From Vanessa cardui (taxonomy: Eukaryota > Arthropoda > Insecta > Lepidoptera > Nymphalidae), in the NCBI RefSeq assembly GCF_905220365.1, contig NC_061153.1, positions 8,390,001 through 8,454,000 on the forward strand: a DNA stretch of 64,000 bases. Direction: 5' to 3'. This document shows, one piece after another, positions 1 to 9,298 of the stretch (position 1 is the stretch's first letter; the number at the start of each line of letters is the position of its first letter). The notes below the pieces were generated by a model. That model had not been told where the DNA came from and did no database searches. It was given only the letters and a program-made list of their open reading frames with translations. Made by a program: the position numbers and the translations under genes.

Positions 1-34
1 TGCCTTTCCTCCTCGTAAAAAAAAAAAAAAAAAA
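1..34 (+). mobile_element. 3' tail of an upstream LINE, poly(A)
   Basis: The window opens with 16 bases of unique sequence and then a run of 18 A at 17-34. The run is directly followed by a TTAGG-like tract, exactly as the next LINE's poly(A) is at 6246-6263. I read it as the 3' end of another LINE of the same target preference lying mostly outside the window. Its last unique bases differ from the 3' end of the next element, so it is a different family or subfamily. Confidence 0.5.
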
Positions 35-45
35 GGTAGGTTAGG
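35..45 (+). repeat. TTAGG-like telomeric motif, left target copy
   Basis: The 11 bases GGTAGGTTAGG lie between the upstream poly(A) and the start of the SART-like LINE. The same 11 bases recur at 6269-6279 after that LINE's poly(A). They are one copy of its target-site duplication and resemble the insect telomere repeat TTAGG. Confidence 0.65.
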
Positions 46-519
46 GGTGCATGTCAGTCGCCTCCTCGTGGCGCACCCTGGGCAACGGGGCCGGCTTGAG
101 CTTGCTCGCCGGCCACGGCTAAGACTGACACGGAGGGCATGCCACGGGTCGCTCCCGGTCTTTCTCTGTTTTCAGAGTGGACTGTGTGCGCGGCCCCGTG
201 GCAGAGAAGAAGTGTAAATATATTCTGTAAATATAATATATATTAATTAGTTTAATAATTATTAGGTTAGGTTATAAATATTTTCTTTTATTTGTGTTTA
301 ATTGTAGGTAGTAAATTTTTGTAAATTTTATTTTTTGTTTTGAGGAAGACAACCTCGATAAAAAATAACCCCGAATCCCAAGTGGCTACGCAGCGCGATG
401 GGATGCATGGCCGGAGGGTAGTTCGGTCCCGACTGCATTTCTTTTTCCTTCTTCCTTTATTCTTTCTTCTTTTAGTCTTTTATTCTTCTTCGCCGGCAGC
501 CCCGGCAAAACGTAAAAAA

Positions 520-2727
520 ATGAGTGCATCTAACAGAACTAATTCTCCAGGGGGGTTTCAGTCCCTCTCCGATCCGCCTCACGGATCGGACAGTCCCGTC
601 GAATCTGGAGGGGACAGGGATGCCAGATCGATTTTTTCCAACAACTATAACGCGACGAAAACGGAACATGATTTGCCTATGATGAGGATGCCAGTAGTAC
701 GGCTGGAGCGACTGGGTGAGCTGTCGGACACCGACAGCGTATCCAGTAGGATGAGCGTGGCGAGCGCGGTGAGCGCCAACTCAAAGCGCTCACGGAAACG
801 CGCGAGGGAGGGTCCAGACTCAGGATCGGACTCTCCTGCCAGCGACACAGAGAGGGTGCGAAAAGGAAGACCAACCACTACCGGCAAATATGCCGGTATC
901 GGTCTTTCCAGGCGTGAGGCTGCGGCTGCGACGAAGGCTGCAGCTGCCGCCAAAAAACTGGAGGATGACGAGCGGCAGATCGCGGCTCTGACTAAAAGAG
1001 TGGTGGAAGGGAGAGCCACTCCTCGGTCAGAGTCGTCAGATTCTGCGGCCTTAGGGGTCGAGGCAGAAGAGTTACCTGCCTCCGACCTCAACCAAAAAAT
1101 GACCAACGCGGTTGCAGCCATCAGACGGGTGGGCAAGGTCTCCAAGGGCCTTAGCGGCTGCAGCCAGAAGGCAATAAAAGAGGCTACGGCCTCGATCCTG
1201 GAGTGCGCCCAGGTGCTGCTCACCCGCACTGACACGGAGGAGACGGCGCTGCTGCGGGCCCAGAACACCAGACTCGCAGCACAGGTGGAGGCGCTCAGAA
1301 AAGAGCACTTCGAGCTCAAGGCCGAGATGGCCAACTTCCGTCGGGAACACCTCAGGCGGGAGGTGGGCCTTCTGAGCGCCACACCTGACGCCACGCTGCA
1401 ACCGCAGCAACAGCAGCAGCCGCCGCAGGAGACGGAGCTGGTTCGCCTGATCCGTCAGGAGATGGCGAGCTTTAATGCTCGTTTCTCGGTGCTCGAGGGG
1501 AGGATTTTACGTCCCCCCCTAGCTGCAGACCAGCGCAGCGCACCGGCGCCGACATATGCGGCCAAAGCCGCAGCGCCCCGTGCCACCCAACCGGCACAAG
1601 CGGCTGCTGCCAAAAAAGGGAAGGGGAAGGCGGCCAAAAAGGCAATTGCGGCCCAAGCCGCAGCGCCCCGTGTCACCCAACCCGATGGACGAGACAGACC
1701 GGCGACGCGCAACCCCCCGTCAACACCCGAGGCGGAGTGGGAGGTTGCGGGCGACGCCAAGAAGAAAAAGAAGGAGGCGCGCCAGCGGGCTAAAAAAGAG
1801 GCCCAGAAGAAGAAGGAGGAGGGAGTCGCGGCGGCCAAGCGTCGGCCTGCGAGGCTCAGGACTCCCCGCTCCACTGCAGTTGCTCTAACCCTGCAGCCAG
1901 GAGCGGAGGAGCGAGGCCTCTCCTATGCTGGTATCTTGGCCAAAGCCAAAGCCGAGATTTCGCTGAGCGATCTCGGCATAACGGGCCTCCGGTGCAAAAC
2001 GACTGCCACCGGAGGCCGACTCCTGGAGGTCTCGGGGGCCACCAGTGGTCCCAAAGCTGACGCCCTGGCGGAAAAGCTCAGGGCGTCACTGGGGTCGGAC
2101 GACGTCCGAGTGTCCAGGCCCACCAAATGCGCGGTTTTGCGCATTTCGGGCCTGGATGACTCTGCGACGATAGAGGAGGTCGTCGCCGCCGTCTCCAAGA
2201 CCGGAGGATGCCCGCCTGATCAGGTCAAGGCGGGCACGATACGTCGGGGGGTCTCCGGACTCGGGACTACCCACGTGAGCTGTCCCTTAGCGGCAGCCAG
2301 AAAGCTAAGGGACAGCAGACTCCTAGTGGGGTGGGTCTCGGCGCAGGTCACGCTCCTACCGCCGAGGCCTTTCCGGTGCTACCGGTGTCTGGAGGGTGGA
2401 CACGCGGGGGCACGGTGCACCGCTGAGGTTGATCGCAGCCAATTATGCTACCGCTGCGGTCAGCCCGGCCACAAGGCTGGCACCTGCTCTGCCAAGACGC
2501 CGCACTGCGTTATATGTGCGGCGTCTGGAAAGCCAGCCGAGCACCGGATCGGGTCGAAGGTCTGTGTGAGACCCACCACCATAACCACGGCGAGGACAAA
2601 ACCGGCTCATCCGCCGAAGACCGCCAAGAAGAAGGCAACCAGCTCCTCGCAGCCGGTTCGACCACCGGCTGCGGCACAAGAACAGCCGAGGACTGGGGAG
2701 GAGGCGACGGCCATGGACACTCAATAA
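520..2727 (+). CDS. SART-like LINE ORF1, Gag-like nucleic-acid-binding protein
   Basis: The protein is 735 residues from the ATG at 520, which follows a run of A and is the first start that gives the usual Ser-rich hydrophilic N-terminus. The reading frame is open upstream to 340, but that part codes a hydrophobic stretch from a pyrimidine-rich tract and is more likely 5' UTR. The middle is rich in Ala, Lys and Gln, with a possible coiled coil near residues 240-290. The C-terminus holds three CCHC-type knuckles, starting CYRC near 620, CYRC near 643 and CVIC near 663. In R1-clade elements this protein binds the element RNA and carries it to the nucleus; SART1 and TRAS1 ORF1 proteins also direct it to telomeres. 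The stop overlaps the ORF2 start. Confidence 0.85.
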   Translation: MSASNRTNSPGGFQSLSDPPHGSDSPVESGGDRDARSIFSNNYNATKTEHDLPMMRMPVVRLERLGELSDTDSVSSRMSVASAVSANSKRSRKRAREGPDSGSDSPASDTERVRKGRPTTTGKYAGIGLSRREAAAATKAAAAAKKLEDDERQIAALTKRVVEGRATPRSESSDSAALGVEAEELPASDLNQKMTNAVAAIRRVGKVSKGLSGCSQKAIKEATASILECAQVLLTRTDTEETALLRAQNTRLAAQVEALRKEHFELKAEMANFRREHLRREVGLLSATPDATLQPQQQQQPPQETELVRLIRQEMASFNARFSVLEGRILRPPLAADQRSAPAPTYAAKAAAPRATQPAQAAAAKKGKGKAAKKAIAAQAAAPRVTQPDGRDRPATRNPPSTPEAEWEVAGDAKKKKKEARQRAKKEAQKKKEEGVAAAKRRPARLRTPRSTAVALTLQPGAEERGLSYAGILAKAKAEISLSDLGITGLRCKTTATGGRLLEVSGATSGPKADALAEKLRASLGSDDVRVSRPTKCAVLRISGLDDSATIEEVVAAVSKTGGCPPDQVKAGTIRRGVSGLGTTHVSCPLAAARKLRDSRLLVGWVSAQVTLLPPRPFRCYRCLEGGHAGARCTAEVDRSQLCYRCGQPGHKAGTCSAKTPHCVICAASGKPAEHRIGSKVCVRPTTITTARTKPAHPPKTAKKKATSSSQPVRPPAAAQEQPRTGEEATAMDTQ

Positions 2728-2729
2728 TG
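2725..2729 (+). promoter_or_regulatory. TAATG stop-start overlap of ORF1 and ORF2
   Basis: The ORF1 stop TAA (2725-2727) shares its last A with the ATG (2727-2729) that opens ORF2. ORF2's frame stays open upstream to 2445, but the ATG here begins the conserved endonuclease start MALRRLLQANINHC. In SART1 of silkworm a UAAUG of this kind is known to couple termination of ORF1 to initiation of ORF2. Use of the same mechanism here is inferred from the sequence. Confidence 0.7.
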
Positions 2730-5700
2730 GCTCTACGTCGTCTCCTCCAAGCCAATATCAACCACTGCGCCAGGGCTCAGGATCTCTTGCTCCAGAGCAT
2801 GGCGCAGTGGTCGATCGATTTGACCGCCGTCGCCGAGCCGTACTTCGTGCCGCCCAGGGATGACTGGGTGTGCGACGATAACCGCTCGGTGGCGTTGATC
2901 AGGAGGTCCGCCGCTGACACGCTTCCCTTCGAGGCCGTCACTCGAGGGCGGGGCTATGTCGCGGCAGTCTGGGGTGACATCATGGTCGTGGGGGTATATT
3001 TCGCCCCCAGCCTTTCTCTCGCTGATCTTGAGAGTGTCACCCTAGAGTTGGGCACGATAGTCCGTCGTGGCTGTCCTCGCCCCGTGATCGTCCTGGGGGA
3101 CTTCAACGCCAAGTCTACGGCTTGGGGTTCCCCGTCTACGGACGCGCGGGGCGAGCTAGTGGAGGAGTGGGCGGTCGAGCTGGGCCTGCTTCTCCTGAAT
3201 CGGGGTTCGGTGCAGACGTGCGTGCGGCAGCGGGGTGGGTCAATAGTGGACCTCACGTTCGCTAGCCCCGCTCTCGCGCGCAACGTCCTCGACTGGCACG
3301 TCGTCGAGGACGTCGAGACGCTATCCGACCATCGGTACATTCGGTTTAGCGTCTCTGCCCGAACTTCGATTCGGCCGATCCAAGCGGCAGGTCGGCACGG
3401 AGACGGTCCGCGATGGGCGCTGAAGCGGCTGGACAGGGAGGCTCTCCTGGAGGCCTCGATCGTCAAGGCCTGGCTAGATTCGCCAGACAGGCCTGCCGAC
3501 ATCGACGACGAGGCGGAGTGGTTCCGGGAGAGCATGTCGGACATATGCGACGCTGGCATGCCCCGAGTCCGGCCGTTGCCAGCCAGGCGCCAAGTGTACT
3601 GGTGGGCGCAGTCGATTGCGCAGTTGCGCAACACATGTACGCAGGTGCGACGCCAGTACGCGAGGTGCCGACGACGGAGGAGAGGCCGCCGCCCCTTTAC
3701 AGCGGCGGCCGAAGAAGCCCAGGATGAGGAAGAGGCGGAACTGTACGCTAGCTACAGGGAGGCGAAGAGCACACTCCAGTTGGCCATCGTCAGAGCCAAG
3801 GCCCAGGCCAACGACGAGCTGGTGGAGACTCTGGACCTAGATCCGTGGGGACGCCCTTACCTGATGGTGAGGGGCAAGTTGCGCCAGTCGGCTCCCCCAC
3901 TGTCCCGGAGTCTCCAGCCGCAGCTGCTGGAGGAGGTGGTGGGTGCTCTGTTTCCATCTAGACCGGAGCACACACCACCGGCTATGGTTCCGCCTCACAG
4001 GGACGCGGAAGAGGACGATGAAGACGTGCCCGCGGTTACCCGGGCAGAGCTCAGAGGGGCGGTGGCTCGCATCAGGAACACCGCCCCTGGACCCGACGGC
4101 ATTCCAGGCCGTACTTGGGTCCTCGCCCTGAAAGAACTCGGGCCACGACTCTCAGGGCTGCTGAGCGCATGCTTGGAGCGAGGCCAGTTTCCAAGCCGGT
4201 GGAAGACCGGGAAGCTAGTCTTGCTAAAGAAGGAGGGACGACCCGCAGACTCGCCATCTGCGTACCGACCGATCGTGTTGCTGGACGAGGTGTGTAAGAT
4301 CTTCGAGCGTGTCATCGCCAGTCGCCTCGTTCAGCACATGACCAGGGTGGGGCCGGATTTGGCGGAGAACCAATTCGGCTTCCGCCAGGGGCGTTCGACG
4401 GTCGACGCGATCATGCGCGTGAAGGCCCTCGCGGAGGAGGCAGTCGCCCGGGGTGAGGTGGTCTTGGCGGTGTCGCTCGACATCGCCAACGCTTTCAACA
4501 CCTTGCCTTGGAGTACCATCAGGGAAGCACTCCGATACCACGGAGTGCCGCGCTACCTCCAACGCGTGGTCGCGGCGTACCTGTCGGACCGAGCGGTCGT
4601 GTACCCGGGTCGCGAGAGGTGGGGTCGTCGAGAGACGTCGTGCGGCGTTCCACAGGGTTCCGTTTTGGGTCCACTCCTGTGGAACGTGGGGTACGACTGG
4701 GCCCTGCGCGGTGCGTTCATCCACGGCGTCGGCGTCATTTGTTACGCCGACGACACGCTGGTTACAGCACGTGGAAAGACGTACCGGCAGGCGGCCATAC
4801 GCGCGACTGCTGGTGTCGCGCATGCCGTGGGAAGGATCCGGCGGCTGGGCTTGGAGGTGGCACTGCACAAGTCGGAGGCCCTGTGTTTTCACGGGCCGAG
4901 GATGAAGCCGCCTCCCGGGTCCAGCATCATGGTAGGAGGGGTGTCCATCGCTGTCGAGTCGACGATGAAGTACCTAGGACTCGTCCTCGACAGTAGGTGG
5001 AACTTCGAGCCGCACTTTACACGGCTCGCCCCCCGGTTGTTGGGCGCCGCTTCAGCGCTCTCGCGCTTGCTGCCCAATCTGGGGGGACCCAACTCCTCAT
5101 GCAGGAGGCTCTACATGGGGGTCGTACGGTCGATGGCGCTATACGCCGCGCCAGTGTGGGCGGATGCCCTGACGGCCCGCAACGTCGCCGCGCTGAGAAG
5201 GCCACAGCGCGCGATGGCCGTCAGGATGATAAGGGGATACCGTACGATCTCCTTCGAGGCAGCGAGCCTCCTAGCCGGATCGCCGCCCTGGGACCTCGAG
5301 GCTAAGCTCCTCGCGTCGCTCTATTGGTGGCGCGTGGAGGCGGTCGAGCGGGGTGAGCGCCTGGTGCCTCGACAGATCGAGGCACGCAGGGCAGAGCTCC
5401 GCCAGGTCTCAGTGGCGGAGTGGGAGACGCGCTTGGCGCGACCCACGGCAGGGCAAGCCGTCGCTATTGCAGCGGTGAGGCCCGTTTTGAAGGAGTGGCT
5501 CACTAGGAGCCACGGCGCCCTCAGCTTCCGGCTGACGCAGGTGCTTACTGGACACGGATGTTTCGGTAGGTACCTGTGTCGCATAGGTCGGGAGCCGACG
5601 TCCCAGTGCCACCATTGTGGCGATGGTCGCGACGATACGGCGTTGCACACGTTGGCGGAGTGCCCAGCATGGGCTGAGCAGCGCCGTGACCTCGTCGCGG

Positions 5701-5915
5701 CCGTCGGTGTCGCTGCGGGAAACCTCTCGCTTCCGGCCGTCGTCTCCGCGATGGTACGGAGCGAGGCAGGGTGGAGCGCCGTCGCCACCTTCTGCGAGGA
5801 AGTGATGCTCGCAAAGGAGGCGGCGGAAAGGGAGAGAGAGGCTGCCTCCTCTCTCCCCTCCCGCAGCGGACGAACTGGGCGTCGCAGGGTGGTCGCCGAC
5901 TTACGACCACCCTAG
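2727..5915 (+). CDS. SART-like LINE ORF2, endonuclease-reverse transcriptase
   Basis: The protein is 1062 residues and uninterrupted. Residues 1-215 are an AP-type endonuclease with the motifs GDFNAKSTAWGS near 124 and SDHRYI near 201, which nick the target DNA. The reverse transcriptase lies around residues 500-750, with ENQFGFRQGRSTVDAI, LDIANAFNTLPW, GVPQGSVLGP and the catalytic YADD near 673. A C-terminal Cys-His motif (CHHCGDGRDDTALHTLAEC, near 958) is typical of the R1 clade. The enzyme would nick the TTAGG target and copy the element RNA from the nick. With all catalytic motifs in place and no stop or frameshift, it looks potentially functional. Confidence 0.9.
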   Translation: MALRRLLQANINHCARAQDLLLQSMAQWSIDLTAVAEPYFVPPRDDWVCDDNRSVALIRRSAADTLPFEAVTRGRGYVAAVWGDIMVVGVYFAPSLSLADLESVTLELGTIVRRGCPRPVIVLGDFNAKSTAWGSPSTDARGELVEEWAVELGLLLLNRGSVQTCVRQRGGSIVDLTFASPALARNVLDWHVVEDVETLSDHRYIRFSVSARTSIRPIQAAGRHGDGPRWALKRLDREALLEASIVKAWLDSPDRPADIDDEAEWFRESMSDICDAGMPRVRPLPARRQVYWWAQSIAQLRNTCTQVRRQYARCRRRRRGRRPFTAAAEEAQDEEEAELYASYREAKSTLQLAIVRAKAQANDELVETLDLDPWGRPYLMVRGKLRQSAPPLSRSLQPQLLEEVVGALFPSRPEHTPPAMVPPHRDAEEDDEDVPAVTRAELRGAVARIRNTAPGPDGIPGRTWVLALKELGPRLSGLLSACLERGQFPSRWKTGKLVLLKKEGRPADSPSAYRPIVLLDEVCKIFERVIASRLVQHMTRVGPDLAENQFGFRQGRSTVDAIMRVKALAEEAVARGEVVLAVSLDIANAFNTLPWSTIREALRYHGVPRYLQRVVAAYLSDRAVVYPGRERWGRRETSCGVPQGSVLGPLLWNVGYDWALRGAFIHGVGVICYADDTLVTARGKTYRQAAIRATAGVAHAVGRIRRLGLEVALHKSEALCFHGPRMKPPPGSSIMVGGVSIAVESTMKYLGLVLDSRWNFEPHFTRLAPRLLGAASALSRLLPNLGGPNSSCRRLYMGVVRSMALYAAPVWADALTARNVAALRRPQRAMAVRMIRGYRTISFEAASLLAGSPPWDLEAKLLASLYWWRVEAVERGERLVPRQIEARRAELRQVSVAEWETRLARPTAGQAVAIAAVRPVLKEWLTRSHGALSFRLTQVLTGHGCFGRYLCRIGREPTSQCHHCGDGRDDTALHTLAECPAWAEQRRDLVAAVGVAAGNLSLPAVVSAMVRSEAGWSAVATFCEEVMLAKEAAEREREAASSLPSRSGRTGRRRVVADLRPP

Positions 5916-6263
5916 GGCGTGGCCTGCGGACGGCAGACTCGGGGCGTCTCGCCGTCCGACCAGCAACAGGCCTCGAGGCGGCGGCGTCGTGTTCCGCACG
6001 CGCGCCTCTTAGTGGAGTCCTGCGGCCGGGTGGACAGCCGCAGTGAGTGACGGGGCGCGCCTGACTCTTTACATCAGGCGCGCCAACGCCCGTCGGAGGG
6101 GTGCGACGAATGCTTCGGCGATACCCGCCCTTCCGACACATGGGCAATTGGAGGACACGGGTTGGGTTTTAGTCAGTAGGAGTCTGACAGTACCCTTCGC
6201 TCTTCCCCCAGAGCGGAGGGTCTCCATGATGGATTTCCCAACCATAAAAAAAAAAAAAAAAAA
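5916..6263 (+). other. 3' UTR and poly(A) tail of the SART-like LINE
   Basis: A GC-rich noncoding stretch of about 330 bases ends in 18 A at 6246-6263. In SART1 the 3' UTR is needed for target-primed reverse transcription; that role is inferred here by position. No canonical AATAAA stands directly before the tail. Confidence 0.7.
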
Positions 6264-6279
6264 GGTTAGGTAGGTTAGG
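6264..6279 (+). repeat. TTAGG-like telomeric motif, right target copy
   Basis: GGTTAGGTAGGTTAGG follows the poly(A) tail and includes the same 11 bases as at 35-45. Beyond it the minus-strand Gypsy pol reading frame starts at once. Confidence 0.65.
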
Positions 6280-7803
6280 ATATTTTGTCAGGGTTAGCTT
6301 TTATACCATCCTTGCTAATAACATGCCCAAGGTACGCCGTTTCTAGTTTTAGGAATTCTGATTTGTCCATCTGTATTTTAAAATTTGACTCACGTAATTT
6401 CTTAAATACTTTTTCTAGGTTAATTATGTGCTCCTGAAGGGATGTACTAAATACTATTATATCATCTAGGTATACTAGACAAATAGTATTCTGTAGCTCT
6501 CTCAACACATTGTCCATGACTCTCTGAAAAGTGGATGGACTATTTTTAAGGCCCATAGGCATGCGTAAGAATTCAAAATGGCCGTGTTCAACATTAAAAG
6601 CTGTTTTAGGTATATCTTGGGGGTTCATTTCTACTTGATAGAAGCCACTAGCAAGGTCTAAGGTTGTGAAATATTGGCAATTACCTAATTTATCTAATAC
6701 GTCGGCTATATTAGGAATGGGATACTTGTCGTCTACGGTCTTTTCATTGAGTTTTCGGAAATCAAGTACTATACGCCATTTAGCTTTCCCTGACGCGTCT
6801 GCTTTCTTAGCTACAACCCAAATTGGGGAGCTCCACGCTGAATTCGAAGGCCTAATGATTCCCTGTTCTAGCATCTTACCTATCTGTTCTTGTACTTCCT
6901 GTCTGTGGACATAGGGATACCGATAACTTTTTGTGTAAACCGGAACCTCATCAGTTATTTTAATCGAGTGCTTTATTTTGTTGGTGAAAGTTAAAGGCTC
7001 TCCTTCTAAGTAGAAAACATCGGCATACTGCGCACAAACCAGCTCTAAGTTCGTACGTTCTTCGATATTTAAGTGATCAGTGCGTAGACGCGAAATTACT
7101 TCTTTTATGCGATCTTGCTGTTTATTGGCAGGTGTACACTGTACGTTATACATTTCTGCAGAGATTGCTCGGTCCATAGAGAATATGACGTCGCTTCGAC
7201 TTGGATTAGTTACTTCAACTATTCCCCTATTATTCGAAACGGTAGTTAAGCATTCGCCAATAATACAATTTGAAACGGTTTGTTCTTCTATAAATGCATG
7301 TCCGTCATGAATATTTATCGGAATCCTAAGTAATTTCGAAGTATTCGCTAGTATAATGTCCTCATACAAATTCGCGTTGCGGGAATCATATACCTTAATA
7401 GGATTTGAAGTGGTTTTAGTTTTTAGCAATTTGTTCTTATAATCTATTACAGCCTCCCACTTATCTAATAGGTCTGTACCAATAAGCCCATCGAAATAAT
7501 CATGGAACTTATAAATGTAAAATGTCGTATTATCCGAATCATTAAATTCTTTAAAGCTAGGTAACGTAATTGAATAGTAATTTCTAGAGGTGGCGTGAAT
7601 ATTCTTAACTTCAAAAGGATCGTAATTTACTGGTAAGTTACTATAGTATCTTTCCACTACCTCGGGACACAGAAATGATTGATTTGCTCCTGTATCTATT
7701 AATAGTTTCATAGGAGGTGATGCGATTTGAATGTACGGAAGCTGACGTTGGGTTTGAAGATTAATTTCTATTTTAAGGTGTCGGACTTCCTGTCCTTCGA
7801 AAA
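6280..7803 (-). pseudogene. Gypsy A pol fragment: aspartic protease and reverse transcriptase
   Basis: The frame is open for about 500 codons. It starts with an aspartic protease (LLIDTGANQSFL at 7711) that would cut the Gag-Pol polyprotein. It continues into a reverse transcriptase with KWRIVLDFRKLNEKTVDDKY, YFTTLDLASGFYQ, FLRMPMGLKNSP and the catalytic YLDDIIVFS. It ends at GIKANPDK where the SART-like LINE has entered, so the thumb, RNase H and integrase are missing from the window. No start codon is needed because the frame overlaps gag and would be reached by a frameshift near 7770. The sequence is recognisably Gypsy/errantivirus type, but the copy cannot work as it stands. Confidence 0.85.
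7768..7780 (-). promoter_or_regulatory. Possible -1 frameshift site at the gag-pol junction
   Basis: Just before the gag stop TAG the minus strand reads CTTAAAATAG. Slipping back one base here moves from the gag frame (TTA AAA) to the pol frame (CTT AAA), which is open through the protease. Errantiviruses express pol by -1 frameshifting. The heptamer is not a canonical X-XXY-YYZ, so this is an inference from frame geometry. Confidence 0.4.
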
Positions 7804-8940
7804 ATCCTGCTCGTTTGTTTTAACGCTATCGGCTTCCACTTGGGGTGTTTCTGTATAATTTTCTAAAGGTTCCTGTACGGAATATTCATAGGGTTGCTGG
7901 TATTCTACGTACTCGCTAATATCGTTATAAGGATCGTAATAATCGGCATATTCATCGTATATAGAATTGTCAATGAAACTATTGTAATTTACTTCTTTAG
8001 ATTTAAAGTAGTTCGTAGGGGGTGGGTTCCCGGATTTTGCCCAGTTATGTCCTGTAATTGCTGGTTGTGTAGGCGGCAATGGTCTTGTAACATAATGGCT
8101 TACTCCACTCATAGGACGTGGTTGGTTAACAGCTTGGTGGTTAAGACGTGAACCTATTTGAAAGTTATTTTGTTGAGGGTTATAATTTGGCGGTGACGAT
8201 CTAAAAATTTGTTGCGTATGTGTTGGACCGAATTGGCGGGGTTGATACAGATTCTGTCTCCATTGCGGTGTAGATGGTGGAACGAAATGAGGGCGTGAAG
8301 GGCCAGGTATATTAAAGTTAAAAGGTTTAGGCGCGGGCATTGAAAACTGTTGGTTAGGCATTTTATAGGCACTTACAAAATGATTTGGTACGGACATAGA
8401 ATTTATAGATTTTTTGTCAGGTAATCTTTGGTTCCGATTTTGTAGGTACCATAGTATTCATCTCCTCGTGTACGAATTCTAATGCCTTTTCGATGGTCTC
8501 ACGGCGCATGCAACGTATGCGCGATCCTAAGGGATCGTTCAAACCTCGCAAATACGCTTGAAGCGTTAATTTACGATAAAGATCTCGTTTAGCATTAATG
8601 GTGGTCTCAAGGGTATCATGCAGGCTTACATATGTCATTATAGTACTGTATAGATTCTGGCAACGCTCATAATACTCCTGCGCGGTGCTAGAACCTTGCG
8701 ATAAAATAGCTAAATCGTTATATAGAGCGGTCTCATCTCGTTGGTCCGCGAAGTTGTTCACTAAAGCAGTTCGAATGCCTTGCCAGTCGGATGGAATCCC
8801 ATTAGAATTAATTACGCGAGCAGCAGAGCCTGTTACTTTGTTAAGAATTCCGTTGAGAAAAATCTAGTGAGTACATTTGGGTTCCCGTCGAACTCGGGTA
8901 CCAACCTTAAGGCTTTATAAATGGTGTCTAACTCAGACAT
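7768..8940 (-). pseudogene. Gypsy A gag, broken by two frameshifts
   Basis: Three blocks in shifting frames make up one gag. The N-terminal block starts at the ATG at 8940 (MSELDTIYKALRLVPEFDG). The middle block, around 8761-8417, has the retrotransposon gag helices (QGSSTAQEYYERCQNLYSTI, LRGLNDPLGSRIR). The C-terminal block, 8397-7768, is rich in Pro, Asn, Gln and Tyr. The breaks lie near 8860 and near 8410. No CCHC knuckle is present, which is usual for errantivirus Gag. The protein would form the particle core. Confidence 0.75.
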
Positions 8941-9278
8941 TTCCGTTTGTTCTTCTATACTACTTAAACTAATATCTCTTCTATTATCTACGAAAGTTTG
9001 CCTACTACTAATAACTATCCTAGGTTCCTTCGATTTTCTTAAATGAAAAATCTTGGCAAATTTTATTAACACAGGTTAGTTAGGCTAGGATTGAGCAACC
9101 ACTAAAAAGAATCTAGTGTACTCACATGAACATGTTTCGGTCTCTCTGCGTTATCGATGTCTGGATACCTCTCGTGCAGCACTACTCGTAGATTCGGATG
9201 CTCTGGATGCAGCAGCTAGACAAGCTACGGCGGGGCTTCACGCGATTACGGAAATCTTCTACGCGAAACGTTCCGCGA

Positions 9279-9298
9279 GCATCCTACCGACTGCGCCA
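9279..9298 (-). promoter_or_regulatory. Primer binding site for tRNA-Ser, Gypsy A
   Basis: The minus strand reads TGGCGCAGTCGGTAGGATGC directly after the LTR. Its complement ends in GACTGCG followed by CCA, which fits the 3' end of a eukaryotic tRNA-Ser. Members of the Gypsy 17.6/297 group use tRNA-Ser to prime minus-strand DNA. Confidence 0.8.

Larger units (their letters stand above)
46..6263 (+). mobile_element. SART-like R1-clade non-LTR retrotransposon, full length
   Basis: This is a GC-rich two-ORF LINE with a 5' UTR of about 470 bases, ORF1 with three zinc knuckles, ORF2 with AP endonuclease, reverse transcriptase and a C-terminal zinc motif, a 330-base 3' UTR and an 18-base poly(A) tail. 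Both ORFs are open. The flanks carry GGTAGGTTAGG on each side. R1-clade elements SART and TRAS of silkworm insert in TTAGG telomere repeats. The poly(A) followed by GGTTAGG and the TAATG junction of the two ORFs favour a SART-type assignment. The exact family is inferred without a database search. The element interrupts the pol gene of a Gypsy element on the minus strand. Confidence 0.8.

Noticed and set aside
340..519. Hydrophobic segment in frame before the SART-like ORF1, like a signal peptide
   Set aside because: It is encoded by a pyrimidine-rich tract after a TTG, and R1-clade ORF1 proteins are not secreted. The ATG at 520 gives the expected hydrophilic start.
645..2274. Long open frames on the minus strand under ORF1
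   Set aside because: They are shadows of GC-rich coding sequence on the other strand, with composition of antisense Ser/Ala-rich frames and no recognisable domain.
3413..5305. Plus- and minus-strand frames inside ORF2
   Set aside because: They overlap conserved endonuclease and RT motifs of ORF2 in other frames and show only Arg- and Pro-rich shadow composition.
9279..9298. tRNA-Ser gene
   Set aside because: Only the last 20 bases of a tRNA match, next to an LTR; it is a primer binding site.
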